From positions 20,112,647 through 20,176,646 of the forward strand of contig NC_012879.2 in NCBI RefSeq assembly GCF_000003195.3: a stretch of DNA of 64,000 nt, in the 5' to 3' direction. The stretch comes from Sorghum bicolor (Eukaryota > Streptophyta > Magnoliopsida > Poales > Poaceae). Shown one piece after another: positions 11,310 to 22,276 of the stretch. Position 1 is the first letter of the stretch, and each line of letters opens with the position of its first letter. Below the pieces are notes generated by a model, which worked only from the letters and a program-made list of their open reading frames with translations, did not search any database and was not told where the DNA came from. The position numbers and the translations under genes are program-made.

Positions 11310-14300
11310 ATGTCGATCTCTGACCTTGATCAAGAGAACGTCATCCCTGTGACGGAGGCCAACCTCAAGGATGAGCAGAAGCAAGCTATTGCCCAAGCCA
11401 TGGAAGAGTTCAAGCAGCAATGCCTAAGGTCTTTCAGCATAAACAGGAGCGGCGAAGTGGTCCAGAAAGATGCACTGCCGGCACCACGGCAGGTTACTTT
11501 TGACGCCAATCCTGGCAAGCTTCAAGATATGGTTGACAATGCCATCAATCGAGCGTTGATTAACCAAGCTGGTGTACTGTCTAATACGGTTTTCAATGCC
11601 GTGGCAAGAACTTTCAAGGAAGGACAAATCCCACCAGATTATGTGGGCCCCTCCCATCATCAGCCAACGGCACCAGAGGTCACGGCTCCATCGGCTGCCT
11701 TGACGAATGCAAGTGCACAATCTGCCGTCCCTCCAAGTACATCGGGGACTACTGGTGCACTATCTATGCCGATGGCAACCAACCCACAAATCTCAGTTGG
11801 GCAGCATAAACTGACAACAGATATGTTGGCATCGGCAATGTCAGGGTTGACTCTTCCTCCCAACTGGTGGGGTTACGGTATGCCTCCAGAGTTGACGCCG
11901 GGAACATCACAAATAACTGACATGAGGGGCAAAACTCCTATGACATCGGCACCTCCCAATGCTCCGGTGAACCAGAGTCCTCGGTATACCACAACTACTA
12001 CTGCAAGGCCTCACACTGGAAATCCTCAAGATTCAATGTTCTAGGTGCCCAACGCATCGGCAGAGTCAATGCTGATGCAACAGAGGCCTATGGCCCAGTC
12101 GGGGTATGTCAATTCAACGACGGTACCCAATTACCAATCATCGGCAGCACCTATGCCGATGAACGCTAATAATGGATGGCTTGGACAGCAAGCCTTTCCA
12201 CAATCGCCCCAGCAGAGTTATCAGACTACAGGGTTCCAGCAAGGGCAGGTCTATCCCGGGTTCCAAGGTCAGGGGATTCCTAACCAGCCAATGAATTTTG
12301 GACAGCAACTCGGAGGACAGCCAATCGGTGGACAGCAGTTTGGTGGTCCGCAGATTGGAGGACAGGTGATCAATACGATGTTCCGTGCAGATCACGTCCC
12401 GAACAGACACGTGGAGGTTCGCCACCAAGTGCCAGATCCGCAGCCGCCTCATCGGCAAGATGCCGATGCATATTGGGCCGATAAGATTGCTGAAGTAATG
12501 AGGGAACAATTTGGGATAAAACCCAAAGTCAACACTTATTCTTATCGAACACCGTATCCTCCCGCGTATGATTTGATCCCGCTTCCACATCGGTACAAGG
12601 TACCGGATTTTACAAAGTTTTCCGGACAGGACGACACGTCAACCATGGAGCATGTCAACAGGTTCATTATTCAATGTGGAGAGGCTGGTAACAGGGACGA
12701 ATTGAGGGTTCGTCTATTTTCATCATCATTGTCTGGATCGGCCTTTACTTGGTTCATATCATTACCTCCCAACTCAGTAATTACTTGGGCCGATCTAGAG
12801 AAGCAATTCCACAAATACTTCTTCTCGGGGGTTCATGAGAAGAAGATCACCGACTTGGTCAAGTTGAAGCAACGTAATGATGAGTCGGTTGAGGGATTTG
12901 TGCAGAGGATACGAGAGGTCAGGAATAAATGCTATAGCCTGGTTCTGGATGATCGGCAGCTAGCCGATTTGGCTTTCCAGGGTTTGTTGCCACATATCAG
13001 GGATAAGTATGCCTCTCAGGAGTTCGAAAGTTTAAGTCATTTGGTGCAGAGGATTTCTGATCAAGACATCAAGCCTTTCGAGCCTAAGAGAGCATGGAAT
13101 AAGAAAGTGTCATTTGTTGATGAAGCAACAAGCTCAGATTCTGATGAAGAACCAGTAATCGGTTTGGCAGAGTGGGTAAAAAACAAGAAGCCGATGTCTT
13201 GTCCTTTTGGGCAGAAGGAACCAGAGAAGTTTGCCTTTGACACCGCTAAGGCTGATAGGATATTTGACTTTCTACTTCAGGAAGGTCAGATCAAACTATC
13301 ACCTAACCATGTGATCCCATCGGCAGAAGAGTTGAAGAGGATGAGATATTGCAAGTGGCATAATGCAACTTCCCATGACACCAACGAGTGCAAAGTATTC
13401 AGACAGCAGCTGCAATCGGCTATAGAGTCAGGGAGAATCAAGTTTGACAGTTCCAAAGCCCAGAAGCCGATGAAGATAGACCAACATCCTTTCCCGACAA
13501 ACATGTTGGATGCTAAGGGGAAGGCTAAGGTCTTAACATCGGAGACAGCTGAGAAGAGTGCATCGGTAGATCCTCAGCATCAAGTTACTACTGCCGATGC
13601 AAGAAGTAAGGGCTTGGTCCAGGAAGGAACTAGCTCAGGAAGGCTTCCTCGATCTGGTATCGTCATAACTCATAGAAGGCCTCGAGAAAAATGGCAACAA
13701 CGGGAAGATTGGTATCGGCGCCAGCAGGAAGATTATCGACGGGAAGAAGAAAGACGCCGACAGGAGTGGAATCGGCACAGGGATCATTGGAATTGTCCAT
13801 TCTTCATCCATTGTTGGGAGGAAAATATCAAGCTTCCTACTATCAGAGACTGCCCTGAGTGCAACGGTTATGATCGGTACGAAAGGATCGATCGGCATTA
13901 TCATAATGATGAACGGCGATTTAATGGGCCGATCAGAGGAAGGGTGTCAGTTCATGACCGGCTGGGGGGCAGATTTAGTGGGCACAACAGACTTAGTGAC
14001 CGTGTCCAGTATTTTCCCAGGAACCAGGAAGAGCTCGAGGAAATGGCTGATGCGCGGGTTCCCGATGAATTCATATTTTGCAGGGATGCTAACACGCATC
14101 GTATGGAGTCAAGGGAGAACCGACGCCCGACGGCAAGGCAAAGGCCACTTCCTCCATAGTGCCCTGGAGGATTAACCAAGACACAGAAAAGGAGATTGCA
14201 ACGTGAGAGGCAAGAAGAGCTAAACAAGGGAGAGAACTCTAGAAGTCGGCAGCCGTCAGACACTAAGAGGGAAGGTCCATCGGCAGACGTCAACATGGTC

Positions 14301-14957
14301 TTCATGTTGCCGATGGAGTTTCTTGCACCAGCCAGTGATGATGAGGTGGAATTTTCTGATCAGATAGCTCAGTTGGCTCTGGATCCGATGACGGCTATCT
14401 TTGAGAAACCTGCCGATGACGAGAGGCAGCATCTTAATGCTCTGTTCCTCAAAGGAAGGGTTGATGGGCAGCCAATGACCAAGATCCTAGTTGATGGTGG
14501 AGCTGCTATTAATATTATGCCGTATGCAGTATATCGGAAGCTTGGGAAAGAGGATCAAGATTTGACCAAGACCGATATGATGCTCAAAGACTTTGAAGGA
14601 AACGTGTCTCCAGTCAAGGGGGCGATATGTGCAGAGTTGACCATCGGCAGCAAAACCTTGCCGACAACTTTTTTCGTGATCAGCGGAAAAGGTGCCTACA
14701 ACTTATTATTGGGAAGAGATTGGATTCATGCCAATTGTTGTATCCCATCTACAATGCATCAGTGCTTGGTTCAGTGGGTAGGTGACAAGATTGAGATTGT
14801 CCCAGGAGATTCTTCTTATGTTATCGCATCGGCAGAAGCGGATACTTACGAAAGGACCAGGTGCATTTCAGGAGAAGTTTGGGAGAAAGATTTTCTCAAA
14901 GTTGCCGACTATGAGATTCCACCGATCCAAGCAGTCGGTTCTGACGACGGTTTTTAA
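11310..14957 (+). pseudogene. gag-pro: E2 gag-protease frame with two in-frame amber stops
   Basis: From the ATG at 11310 (MSISDLDQ) one frame runs to the TAA at 14955-14957, interrupted only by TAG at 12042 and TAG at 14157. It holds a Q/P/G-rich N-terminal region, a Retrotrans_gag domain (about 12590-13090; WFISLPPNSVITWADL), a Cys/His segment (CPFFIHCWEENIKLP then CPEC, about 13795) and an aspartic protease (ILVDGGAAINIMP, about 14490). The first stop could derive from CAG and the second from TGG, both single transitions. Either this copy is disabled for gag or translation reads through. The stop of this frame overlaps the pol ATG as TAATG. Confidence 0.85.
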
Positions 14958-17900
14958 TGGATAGATTCGCCGATGATGGAAAGTTAGGCCAGGGATTCAC
15001 ATCGGCCGATGATTTGGTAGAAGTAGATATAGGTAGTGGTGATAAGCCTAGGCCTACTTTTATTAGTGCTAAATTAGATCCTGAGAGTAAGCGACAATTG
15101 ACTAGTTTGTTAAAGGAATATAAAGATTGCTTTGCTTGGGATTATACAGAGATGCCTGGTTTAGACCGATCAATTGTTGAACATCGGTTACCCATCAAGT
15201 CTGGATTTCGGCCACATCAGCATCCAGCCCGCCGATGTAATCCTAACATTCTACCTGATATTAAGGCCGAAATCACTAAACTTATTGAAGCTAAGTTTAT
15301 TCGGCAGTGTCGGTATGCCGAATGGATTTCCAATGTTGTTCCGGTTTACAAGAAGAACGGGAAGCTTCGGGTGTGCATTGATTTCAGGAATCTCAATAAA
15401 GCTACGCCGATGGATGGATACCCAATGCCTGTCGCCGATCTACTGGTTGATGCTGCGGCTGGTCATCGGGTCATCAGCTTCATGGATGGTAATGCCGGTT
15501 ACAATCAAATATTCATGGCGGAGGAGGATATTCCAAAAACCGCATTCAGGTGTCCTGGTCATGTTGGGCTATTTGAATGGATAGTCATGACTTTTGGGTT
15601 GAAGAATGCTGGTGCTACTTATCAAAGGGCTATGAATTTTATATTTCATGAGTTCATCGGCAAGCTCATAGAGATTTATATTGATGATGTGGTGGTTAAA
15701 TCTGGAGATTTCTCAAAGCATCTTGCCGATTTACAAAAAGTGTTAGAGTGCACAAGGAAGCATGGATTGAAAATGAATCCCAACAAGTGTGCATTTGGTG
15801 TATCGGCAGGGCAGTTTCTTGGTTTCATGGTACATCAGAGGGGTATTGAAATTAGTCGAAGATCTATTGAAGCCATCAATAAAATAGTGGCCCCTACCAA
15901 CAAAACCGAGCTCCAATCCTTGATCGGCAAAGTAAATTTTATCATGAGATTTATATTGAATTTGTCTGGTAGGATTCGTGCTTTCAGTCCTCTTCTTAAA
16001 TTGAAAGCCGATCAAGAGTTTATTTGGGGAGAAGAACAGCAGTTGGCTCTGGATGAAATCAAGAAGTATCTGGTAAATCCTCCAGTTCTAGTTCCACCTC
16101 AACAAGGGAAGCCCTTCAGATTGTATTTATCTACCGATGGATCGGTTATCGGTTCAGCTTTAGTTCAAGAATTTGAAGGGAAAGAAAGGGTAATTTATTA
16201 TTTGAGTAGGAGGTTGATTGATGCTGAAACCAGGTATTCGGCCATTGAGAAACTATGCTTGTGCTTATATTTTTCATGTATCAAGCTGAGACATTACCTG
16301 TTATCGGCCGAATGCACTGTTGTTTGCAAAGATGACGTGGTCCGATACATGCTATCTATGCCGATTATGAGTGGTAAGATCGGTAAATGGATTTTAGCGC
16401 TGTCGGAGTTCGATTTGCGTTACGAATCGGCTAAGGCAGTCAAAGGGCAGATTATGGTCGATTTTGTGACTCAGCATTGCGGTCTAGTGGAGACCTTGGA
16501 AATTGTACCCTGGACGCTCTTCTTTGATGGATCTACCTGTGACCGGGGGGCAGGAATCGGCATTGTATTAGTTTCCCCTAAGGGGAGGAGATATGAGTTT
16601 TCCTTGCCGATTGTTGCCACATCAACAAATAATCAGGCTGAGTATCAAGCTCTGATCAAGGGATTGGAGTTGTTAAGAGAAGTTCGTGCTGATGCTGTTG
16701 AAATATTCGGGGATTCTATGTTGGTTATAAATCAATTGGCCGGAAGCTATGAATGCCGAAGTGAAGTTCTCATAACTTATTTCGAGAGAAGTATGCAACT
16801 GTTAAAGGAATTCAAGGATTTCCGGTTGGAGCATGTTCCCCGATTGCATAATGAAGACGCTAATCGGTTAGCTCAGCATGCCTTGGGATATCAGCCAATG
16901 ATTAATGCGACATCGGCAGTCGGTGCCGGTGATTGGAGGAAAGAAATTATTGATTATCTAAAAGATCCATCCAAAAAAGTTGAAAGACGGGTTCGATTTC
17001 AAGCAACCAAATATGTGCTCCTTGAAGATGAATTGTATTATCGAACTATCGACGGAATTCTTCTCCGATGCTTGGGTGATGATGAAGCTAGAAGTTTGAT
17101 GGGGGAAATCCATGAAGGAGTGTGTGGAGCGCATCAGTCAGCTTTTAAGATGAAGTGGATGATTCGAAGGAATGGATATTTTTGGCCAACCATACTTGAA
17201 GATTGTTTTAAATATTTCAAGGGATGTCAAGGTTGTCAAAAGTTTGGTAATATCCAGAGAGCACCCGCATCGGCTATGAACCCTATAATAAAGCCTTGGC
17301 CGTTCCGGGGATGGGCCATCGATCTGATCGGCCAGATTTATCCACCATCTAGCAAAGGGCATAAGTTCATTCTAGTGGCCACTGACTATTTCACTAAGTG
17401 GGTTGAAGCTATTCCTTTGAAGAAAGTCACATCGGCCAATATGATTGATTTTGTGAAGGAGCATATTATTTACCGATTTGGGATTCCCCAAACGATTACT
17501 ACCGATCAGGGCACCATGTTCACATCGGGGGAGTTCGATGAATTCGCAATCGGTATGGGAATTAAAGTGTTGAATTCTTCTCCTTATTATGCTCAAGCCA
17601 ATGGGCAGGCCGAAGCGTCTAACAAAGGAATTATCAAGCTTATTAAACGAAAGATTGAAGAAAATCCTAAGCGGTGGCATACATTATTAAATGAAGCATT
17701 GTGGTCTTATCAGATGGCTCGTCATGGATCGACCAAGGTATCACCCTATCAATTGGTGTATGGACATGATGCAGTGTTGCCTTGGGAAATTAAAGCTGGA
17801 TCTAGGCGATTATCTTTTCAAGATCAATTAACTTCCGATGGTTATGCCACTTTAATGACCGATGAATTGGACGATCTAGCAGGGCATCGGTTAAAAGCTT

Positions 17901-18190
17901 TAATGAGTATAGAAGAAAATAAGAAGAAAGTTGCTAGATGGTATGATAAGAAAGTGAAGGCTAAAGAGTTTGCCGATGGGGATTTGGTGTGGAAATTAAT
18001 TTTACCAATTGGGACCAAAAGTTCGAAGTTTGGAAAGTGGTCTCCTAATTGGGAGGGTCCTTATCGGATAAGTCGATCGGCTCCTGGTAATGCCTACATT
18101 CTAGAAACCCTCGAAGGAATTGAATTTCCCAGAGCATTAAACGACAAATATTTAAAGAAGTACTACCCCAGTATATGGGTCGATGCATAG
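14957..18190 (+). CDS. pol: E2 pol: reverse transcriptase, RNase H, integrase
   Basis: An open frame of 1,077 codons. RT carries the YIDD box at about residue 241 and the [14 protein letters not shown] block. RNase H begins FFDGSTCDRGAG at about residue 523. Integrase has the HHCC zinc motif (H..H..CQGC, from about residue 718) and a DD35E triad: Asp in AIDLIG near 788, Asp850 in TDQGTMF and Glu886 in ANGQAEASNK. The C-terminus lacks a chromodomain, as in Tat/Athila elements. The ATG at 14957 overlaps the gag-pro TAA and is in a different frame, so pol needs reinitiation or a frameshift. It looks functional. Confidence 0.93.
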   Translation: MDRFADDGKLGQGFTSADDLVEVDIGSGDKPRPTFISAKLDPESKRQLTSLLKEYKDCFAWDYTEMPGLDRSIVEHRLPIKSGFRPHQHPARRCNPNILPDIKAEITKLIEAKFIRQCRYAEWISNVVPVYKKNGKLRVCIDFRNLNKATPMDGYPMPVADLLVDAAAGHRVISFMDGNAGYNQIFMAEEDIPKTAFRCPGHVGLFEWIVMTFGLKNAGATYQRAMNFIFHEFIGKLIEIYIDDVVVKSGDFSKHLADLQKVLECTRKHGLKMNPNKCAFGVSAGQFLGFMVHQRGIEISRRSIEAINKIVAPTNKTELQSLIGKVNFIMRFILNLSGRIRAFSPLLKLKADQEFIWGEEQQLALDEIKKYLVNPPVLVPPQQGKPFRLYLSTDGSVIGSALVQEFEGKERVIYYLSRRLIDAETRYSAIEKLCLCLYFSCIKLRHYLLSAECTVVCKDDVVRYMLSMPIMSGKIGKWILALSEFDLRYESAKAVKGQIMVDFVTQHCGLVETLEIVPWTLFFDGSTCDRGAGIGIVLVSPKGRRYEFSLPIVATSTNNQAEYQALIKGLELLREVRADAVEIFGDSMLVINQLAGSYECRSEVLITYFERSMQLLKEFKDFRLEHVPRLHNEDANRLAQHALGYQPMINATSAVGAGDWRKEIIDYLKDPSKKVERRVRFQATKYVLLEDELYYRTIDGILLRCLGDDEARSLMGEIHEGVCGAHQSAFKMKWMIRRNGYFWPTILEDCFKYFKGCQGCQKFGNIQRAPASAMNPIIKPWPFRGWAIDLIGQIYPPSSKGHKFILVATDYFTKWVEAIPLKKVTSANMIDFVKEHIIYRFGIPQTITTDQGTMFTSGEFDEFAIGMGIKVLNSSPYYAQANGQAEASNKGIIKLIKRKIEENPKRWHTLLNEALWSYQMARHGSTKVSPYQLVYGHDAVLPWEIKAGSRRLSFQDQLTSDGYATLMTDELDDLAGHRLKALMSIEENKKKVARWYDKKVKAKEFADGDLVWKLILPIGTKSSKFGKWSPNWEGPYRISRSAPGNAYILETLEGIEFPRALNDKYLKKYYPSIWVDA

Positions 18191-18191
18191 A

Positions 18192-18295
18192 AGTTTAGGT
18201 GCCGATAACACTCCTATCGGCTGGATCCAAATGCTTGGGGACAAGACTTGGTGTCTCAAAAGTTTAGGCGCCGATAACAGTCCTATCGGCTAGAC
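18192..18295. repeat. tandem 69-bp repeat with two GCCGATA/TATCGGC hairpins
   Basis: Two units begin AGTTTAGG(T/C)GCCGATAAC at 18192 and 18261. Each contains a perfect 7-bp inverted repeat, GCCGATA...TATCGGC, with a 7-base loop (18201-18221 and 18270-18290). They lie between the convergent stops of pol (18190) and the antisense gene (18344), where a two-way terminator or 3'-end element might be expected. Function is not shown. Confidence 0.7.
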
Positions 18296-18343
18296 TAAAA
18301 GCTGAGGAAGCAGGAAAGCACAGATACAATGCCGATGGAAACT

Positions 18344-21300
18344 CTATGTGTTAAGCAGCGTCTGGATTGCCGATATAGCGCGTAGCCGGATTTGGTTGGC
18401 TGCTTCTATCTCCTTAATGTCATCATCGGCAGAACCTTCTATCGGCTTCAGCTTCTTCTTCAGTTGAAGTGCCTTGCGACCATGAACGTTTCGCTCGTGC
18501 TCAAGAAGCCTGATGGTCTCTGGCAATTGGCTCTCTTCCTGTTGGGCTTGGGATAAGGCGTTCTCCACTTCCTTGAGTTCCGCCAACAGGGATTCTCTTA
18601 TTGCCGATAGATCGGATATCTTCTGCTTCAGCGCATCTCCTGAAGATCTCAGGATACCGATGTTCTTGTGCTTCTCATCGGTCAGGAGTTTCTCTTTCCT
18701 CATTTCATCGGAGAGTTGAGTCTGAGCGGCTCTATCGGCAAGACGCCGAGAAGCTCTCTGGTACTGCAGCTGGCGACTCTCCAGATGAGCGGCTTGGAAC
18801 AGGATTTCTTCGACGTCGGCTGGGATTTGGCCTCTGAGAGTTCTGAACAGGGTCTTGGTAGGGTCGGAGTCATCGACCAAATGCGCTGTATCCTGGTGGA
18901 GGAGAACTGACAATTCTTCCAGCCTGGCCCTGATCTCTACCGATGTAACGCCAACTGTCTGAGAAGAGCTTGCTTCTTCGCCTTCTTCTTCAGAGAGATC
19001 GATGGCGAAGGAAAACAGGCTATCGGGAGAATCTTGTTCCTGGGAGGGAAAGCAAGGTTAGCTCATATTCGGAGAATCGGCAAATAATGCTGGCGGTAAA
19101 TAGTGACTTACTTGCTTCAAGGCGATCTCTTGCCTTGGACTGGGAGGTGCTGACGGAGCTGCGGGCTGATCGGCCAAAGATGCCGATGGAACTACAGGTT
19201 GATCGGCTAAGGTTGCCGATGGGACGATATCGACTGAAAGAAGACAGGAAGGGTTATGAGACTAAATGAAAATAAGTTCATCGGCAACGGTATTGTTAAA
19301 GTATGTTACCTGGAGGAGGAACAACGGTTGTCTGAATCGGGAGAACCGCCGATGATATAATTGGACCCACCGGACCAGTTGTTTGTTCACCTACATCAAC
19401 TGATGTACCTTCTGTTTGAGGCTCTTCCTGCTGGGATTCTTCCATCTGTGGTGCTTCCTGCATTGGTTGGGGAGATGGCGCTTGCTGTGTCTGGACTTCT
19501 GGAGAAGAAGGAGAAGACTCCACTGGGATTGGAGATACCGGAGGAAGAGGGGGAGTTGCCACTTTTTGGCGTTTCGTTTCGGCCCTGGTGCTCTTGACAC
19601 CCTTCCTCTTTGGCTGGCTGGACTGGGTGGCATCGGCACCTTGATGTGTGACCTTTGCCGATGCACTGGTTTGCTGCAATAACGAACAAGGGTTTATAAG
19701 TATAAATAAAGCCGATATAAAGATAGTCAGCGTAAAAGATAAGGATTTGACAAATTGCCTTGAAAGCCCGCGCCAGAGTGGGAGCAGCTACCGTTGGTGA
19801 TGTCTGGGTTCTCCTGGTCGTAACTTTCCTGAGGCGCACACCCCGATGCACGATGGAAGCCAGAGTGGGAGCATTGTGGCCGATTGAGGAAATCGGGCCT
19901 GATGGAAACAAGTCGATCGGCTTGCCACTCCTGCTAACCGATGAGGGGATGTTATCAACCTGCAAAAGGAATACAAGGGTAAGCTACTGATGGAAATAAT
20001 GTTGAAAAAATGAAACATCGGTTGGAGATACTTACAGTGTCATCGGGAATTTCGTATTCGGGGTCGATCATGCCGCGGTATGAAAGGGCCGATCTGCAGA
20101 ATAGATGCTCTTTCCATTCTGCCCACCATAACTTGTATGCCTGAGTGATAAAAGCAGCCGGAACCCATTCTGATAGATCTACATCTGTATCGGCGTTTGG
20201 TGGTAGTTGGGCCACTCGACTCCACTCAAGAAAGTTATTGATAGTTTCTCTCGGTTTTATCACATCGGCATAAGGAAGTGCCATTGGCAACTGGCCGAAA
20301 GCTAACTGGCGAGCTAATGCCGATGGATTGTAAAATTCGTAAGTCTGGGGAGAAGTTTTTGTGCTACCGAAGAAATTCACTGGAATGGCTCTGGGAGTCA
20401 CAATTGCCATCATCGCCTCATTGTCCCTGTCGAGAGCTTCATCAAATGGATTGAAGGTCAGAGGGAGCATGCTATCTGGGTCATCATAAGCCAACCATGG
20501 TCGTTCATCTCTGGCCAAACCCTCATACAGAGTCTCGAAGAATCGGCCGATCTGATCCGGATTACTCCCTGAACCAGGTAGGACTATGACGGCTTCGCCA
20601 AAGTTCAAGGGGGCACGCGTTGCCGATTCCTCTTCACCCAACACATGATTTTCGGCTATATCTCTTGGGAAGTGCTGTGAGAACAAGTTGAAATCAAGGC
20701 GCTTATGCAGGTGCAGATTGAGCCACATATTAATAAACCACCAGGGGCCTCCCAAGTTGCCGATGGATTGGCCAAGCAGGAGTTTCTGGGCTACCTGATG
20801 GAGAAGGTGGTAAACAGCGCCAAGCAAGTATCGGCCGAGAGGAAATTGGCCACCGTTAGCCAGTCTCTCTGCTGCCGATAGATAGACGGAAGTCGGTCCT
20901 GCCGATCGACCACAGAATACAAACTTGTCCAGCCACATGTTCAGAAAGGTGGTTTGCTCCTTTATGGTGACAGGCCCTCTCCCGCGGTACTTCTGAATGT
21001 ACCCTGACCAACCGCCGATAGCGCGAGTCTCCACTTTAGCACTGGGGGCAGTATCAAAAAAGTGGGTGCTATCGGCAGAAGATATATCTAGACCAGTGAG
21101 CATGGCTACATCGGCAAGGGTAGGAGAAGTAGGGCCGTGGCCAAAAACAAAGGCATTGAGGGTGTCTGACCAAAAGTAGGATGCAGCTATCAGCAGTGAC
21201 TCGTTCCTGTGCATATCGGCAATGGATAGCCTAATGCATTGGGCTAGCTTCCTTTCGCCCCACTGGACTTCATAAGAATTGCTGACCCTCAAGAACCAGT

Positions 21301-21636
21301 CTTTCCACCCTACGGTAGGGCTGGGCCAAGAGCGAAAAGTGTCTTTCCACAGATCTAAAGAAAAGTTTTCGGCTCTAAAGGGGATCCTATTGGTTTCTGC
21401 GTTGATAAGGTTGGTTGGATCCGAATCCCCTAGAGGGCCGAGACATTGAAGGTGTGGTTGATCGGTGGGGATGACAATTTTATTGGACAACTCCTAGTGA
21501 TTTTGGGGGAATAAAAATACAAATAAAAAGGAAAAGGAGAATATTCAGTAAGATGAATCGTGGATGAACAGGAATAAAAAAAATAGAGAAGATGAGATGG
21601 AGATCTGACCTCAGGGACGACGAAGCCAATGGCCAT
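18344..21636 (-). CDS. E2 antisense gene: plant mobile domain protein, six exons
   Basis: A spliced gene opposite to gag-pol. My model has exons 21636-21610, 21493-20036, 19959-19759, 19673-19310, 19233-19112 and 19039-18344, giving 955 residues with all phases consistent. Introns are 72-116 bp and all end in AG. Donors are GT except the third (GC at 19758). The second exon, of about 486 codons, resembles the plant mobile domain (PMD, aminotransferase-like): DMHRNESLLIAASYFW, LADVAMLTGLDI, RYLLGAVYHLLHQ. A basic Pro/Gln-rich linker follows (exon 4), then about 130 residues of coiled coil (exon 6). PMD proteins occur in plant nuclear proteins and in transposons. The role here is unknown. The ATG at 21636 (MAIGFVVPE) is chosen because the main exon has no in-frame ATG at its start. 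Confidence 0.8.
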
Positions 21637-21785
21637 CTTGTCGTGAAGGAAGCGTGTGAAGGCGCCGGAGTTGATGAAGAGGGGTACTTGTCGGAGACCT
21701 TAGGAGTTTTTGGTGGAGCCGCCGCTGGAAAAGTAAAGTTGGGTAGTAGAATGGTGTGATGGGGAAGGAGTACCCAAGAAGGAAC

Positions 21786-21793
21786 TATTTATA
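21786..21793 (-). promoter_or_regulatory. TATA box for the E2 antisense gene
   Basis: The minus strand reads CCTATAAATAG here, about 150 bases upstream of the proposed ATG at 21636. It lies in internal non-coding sequence between the antisense gene and the 3' LTR, so the antisense gene seems to have a promoter separate from the LTR. Confidence 0.6.
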
Positions 21794-21799
21794 GGACAA

Positions 21800-22276
21800 G
21801 ATGGGCAAGGGCAAATCCGACTTATCTCTTTGCCGCATCCGAGAAACCCGAGGGTACTCAGGTGGATATGGTAACTGTTCGCACGGTAATCCAGGGATTG
21901 TGCAGGTGATTTGACGGGAAGCGGTCATTATCTGAAGATATTTTACTGTGCGAGATCTCCTGGTCGGTCCATCGGCGATATTCTATAACGGTCATCTTGC
22001 CGATGGGCGGATAGAGGGGAAGTAACCGTTTTTGCGAATATCCTGGTCAGAGCATCGGCAGATCTTTGTAACGGTATTGTTGCCGATGTACGACTGAGAA
22101 AAATGCCCGTTTAGGAAGTTGGGGATTTCGAGGAATCTGCGGGGGATTAGGATCAGAGTTGTCCAGATTGAGGTTGTCGGTTACCAGATTAGGAGCATTA
22201 ATTGCGGGAGAAGACATCATTACTGCAGAGAATTTCGGAGCATTAATAGTTTTATACTCCGAAACTGGGGGGCATG
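21800..22276 (+). other. E2 3' non-coding region ending in the polypurine tract
   Basis: No ORF is supported. ATCGGC and GCCGAT motifs recur. It ends in the purine-rich CTGGGGGGCATG (22265-22276), the likely polypurine tract for plus-strand priming, directly before the 3' LTR. Confidence 0.65.

Noticed and set aside
16500..18190. Chromodomain after the E2 integrase
   Set aside because: The C-terminus ends shortly after the integrase tail with no chromodomain-like aromatic motif, which supports Tat/Athila rather than a chromovirus.
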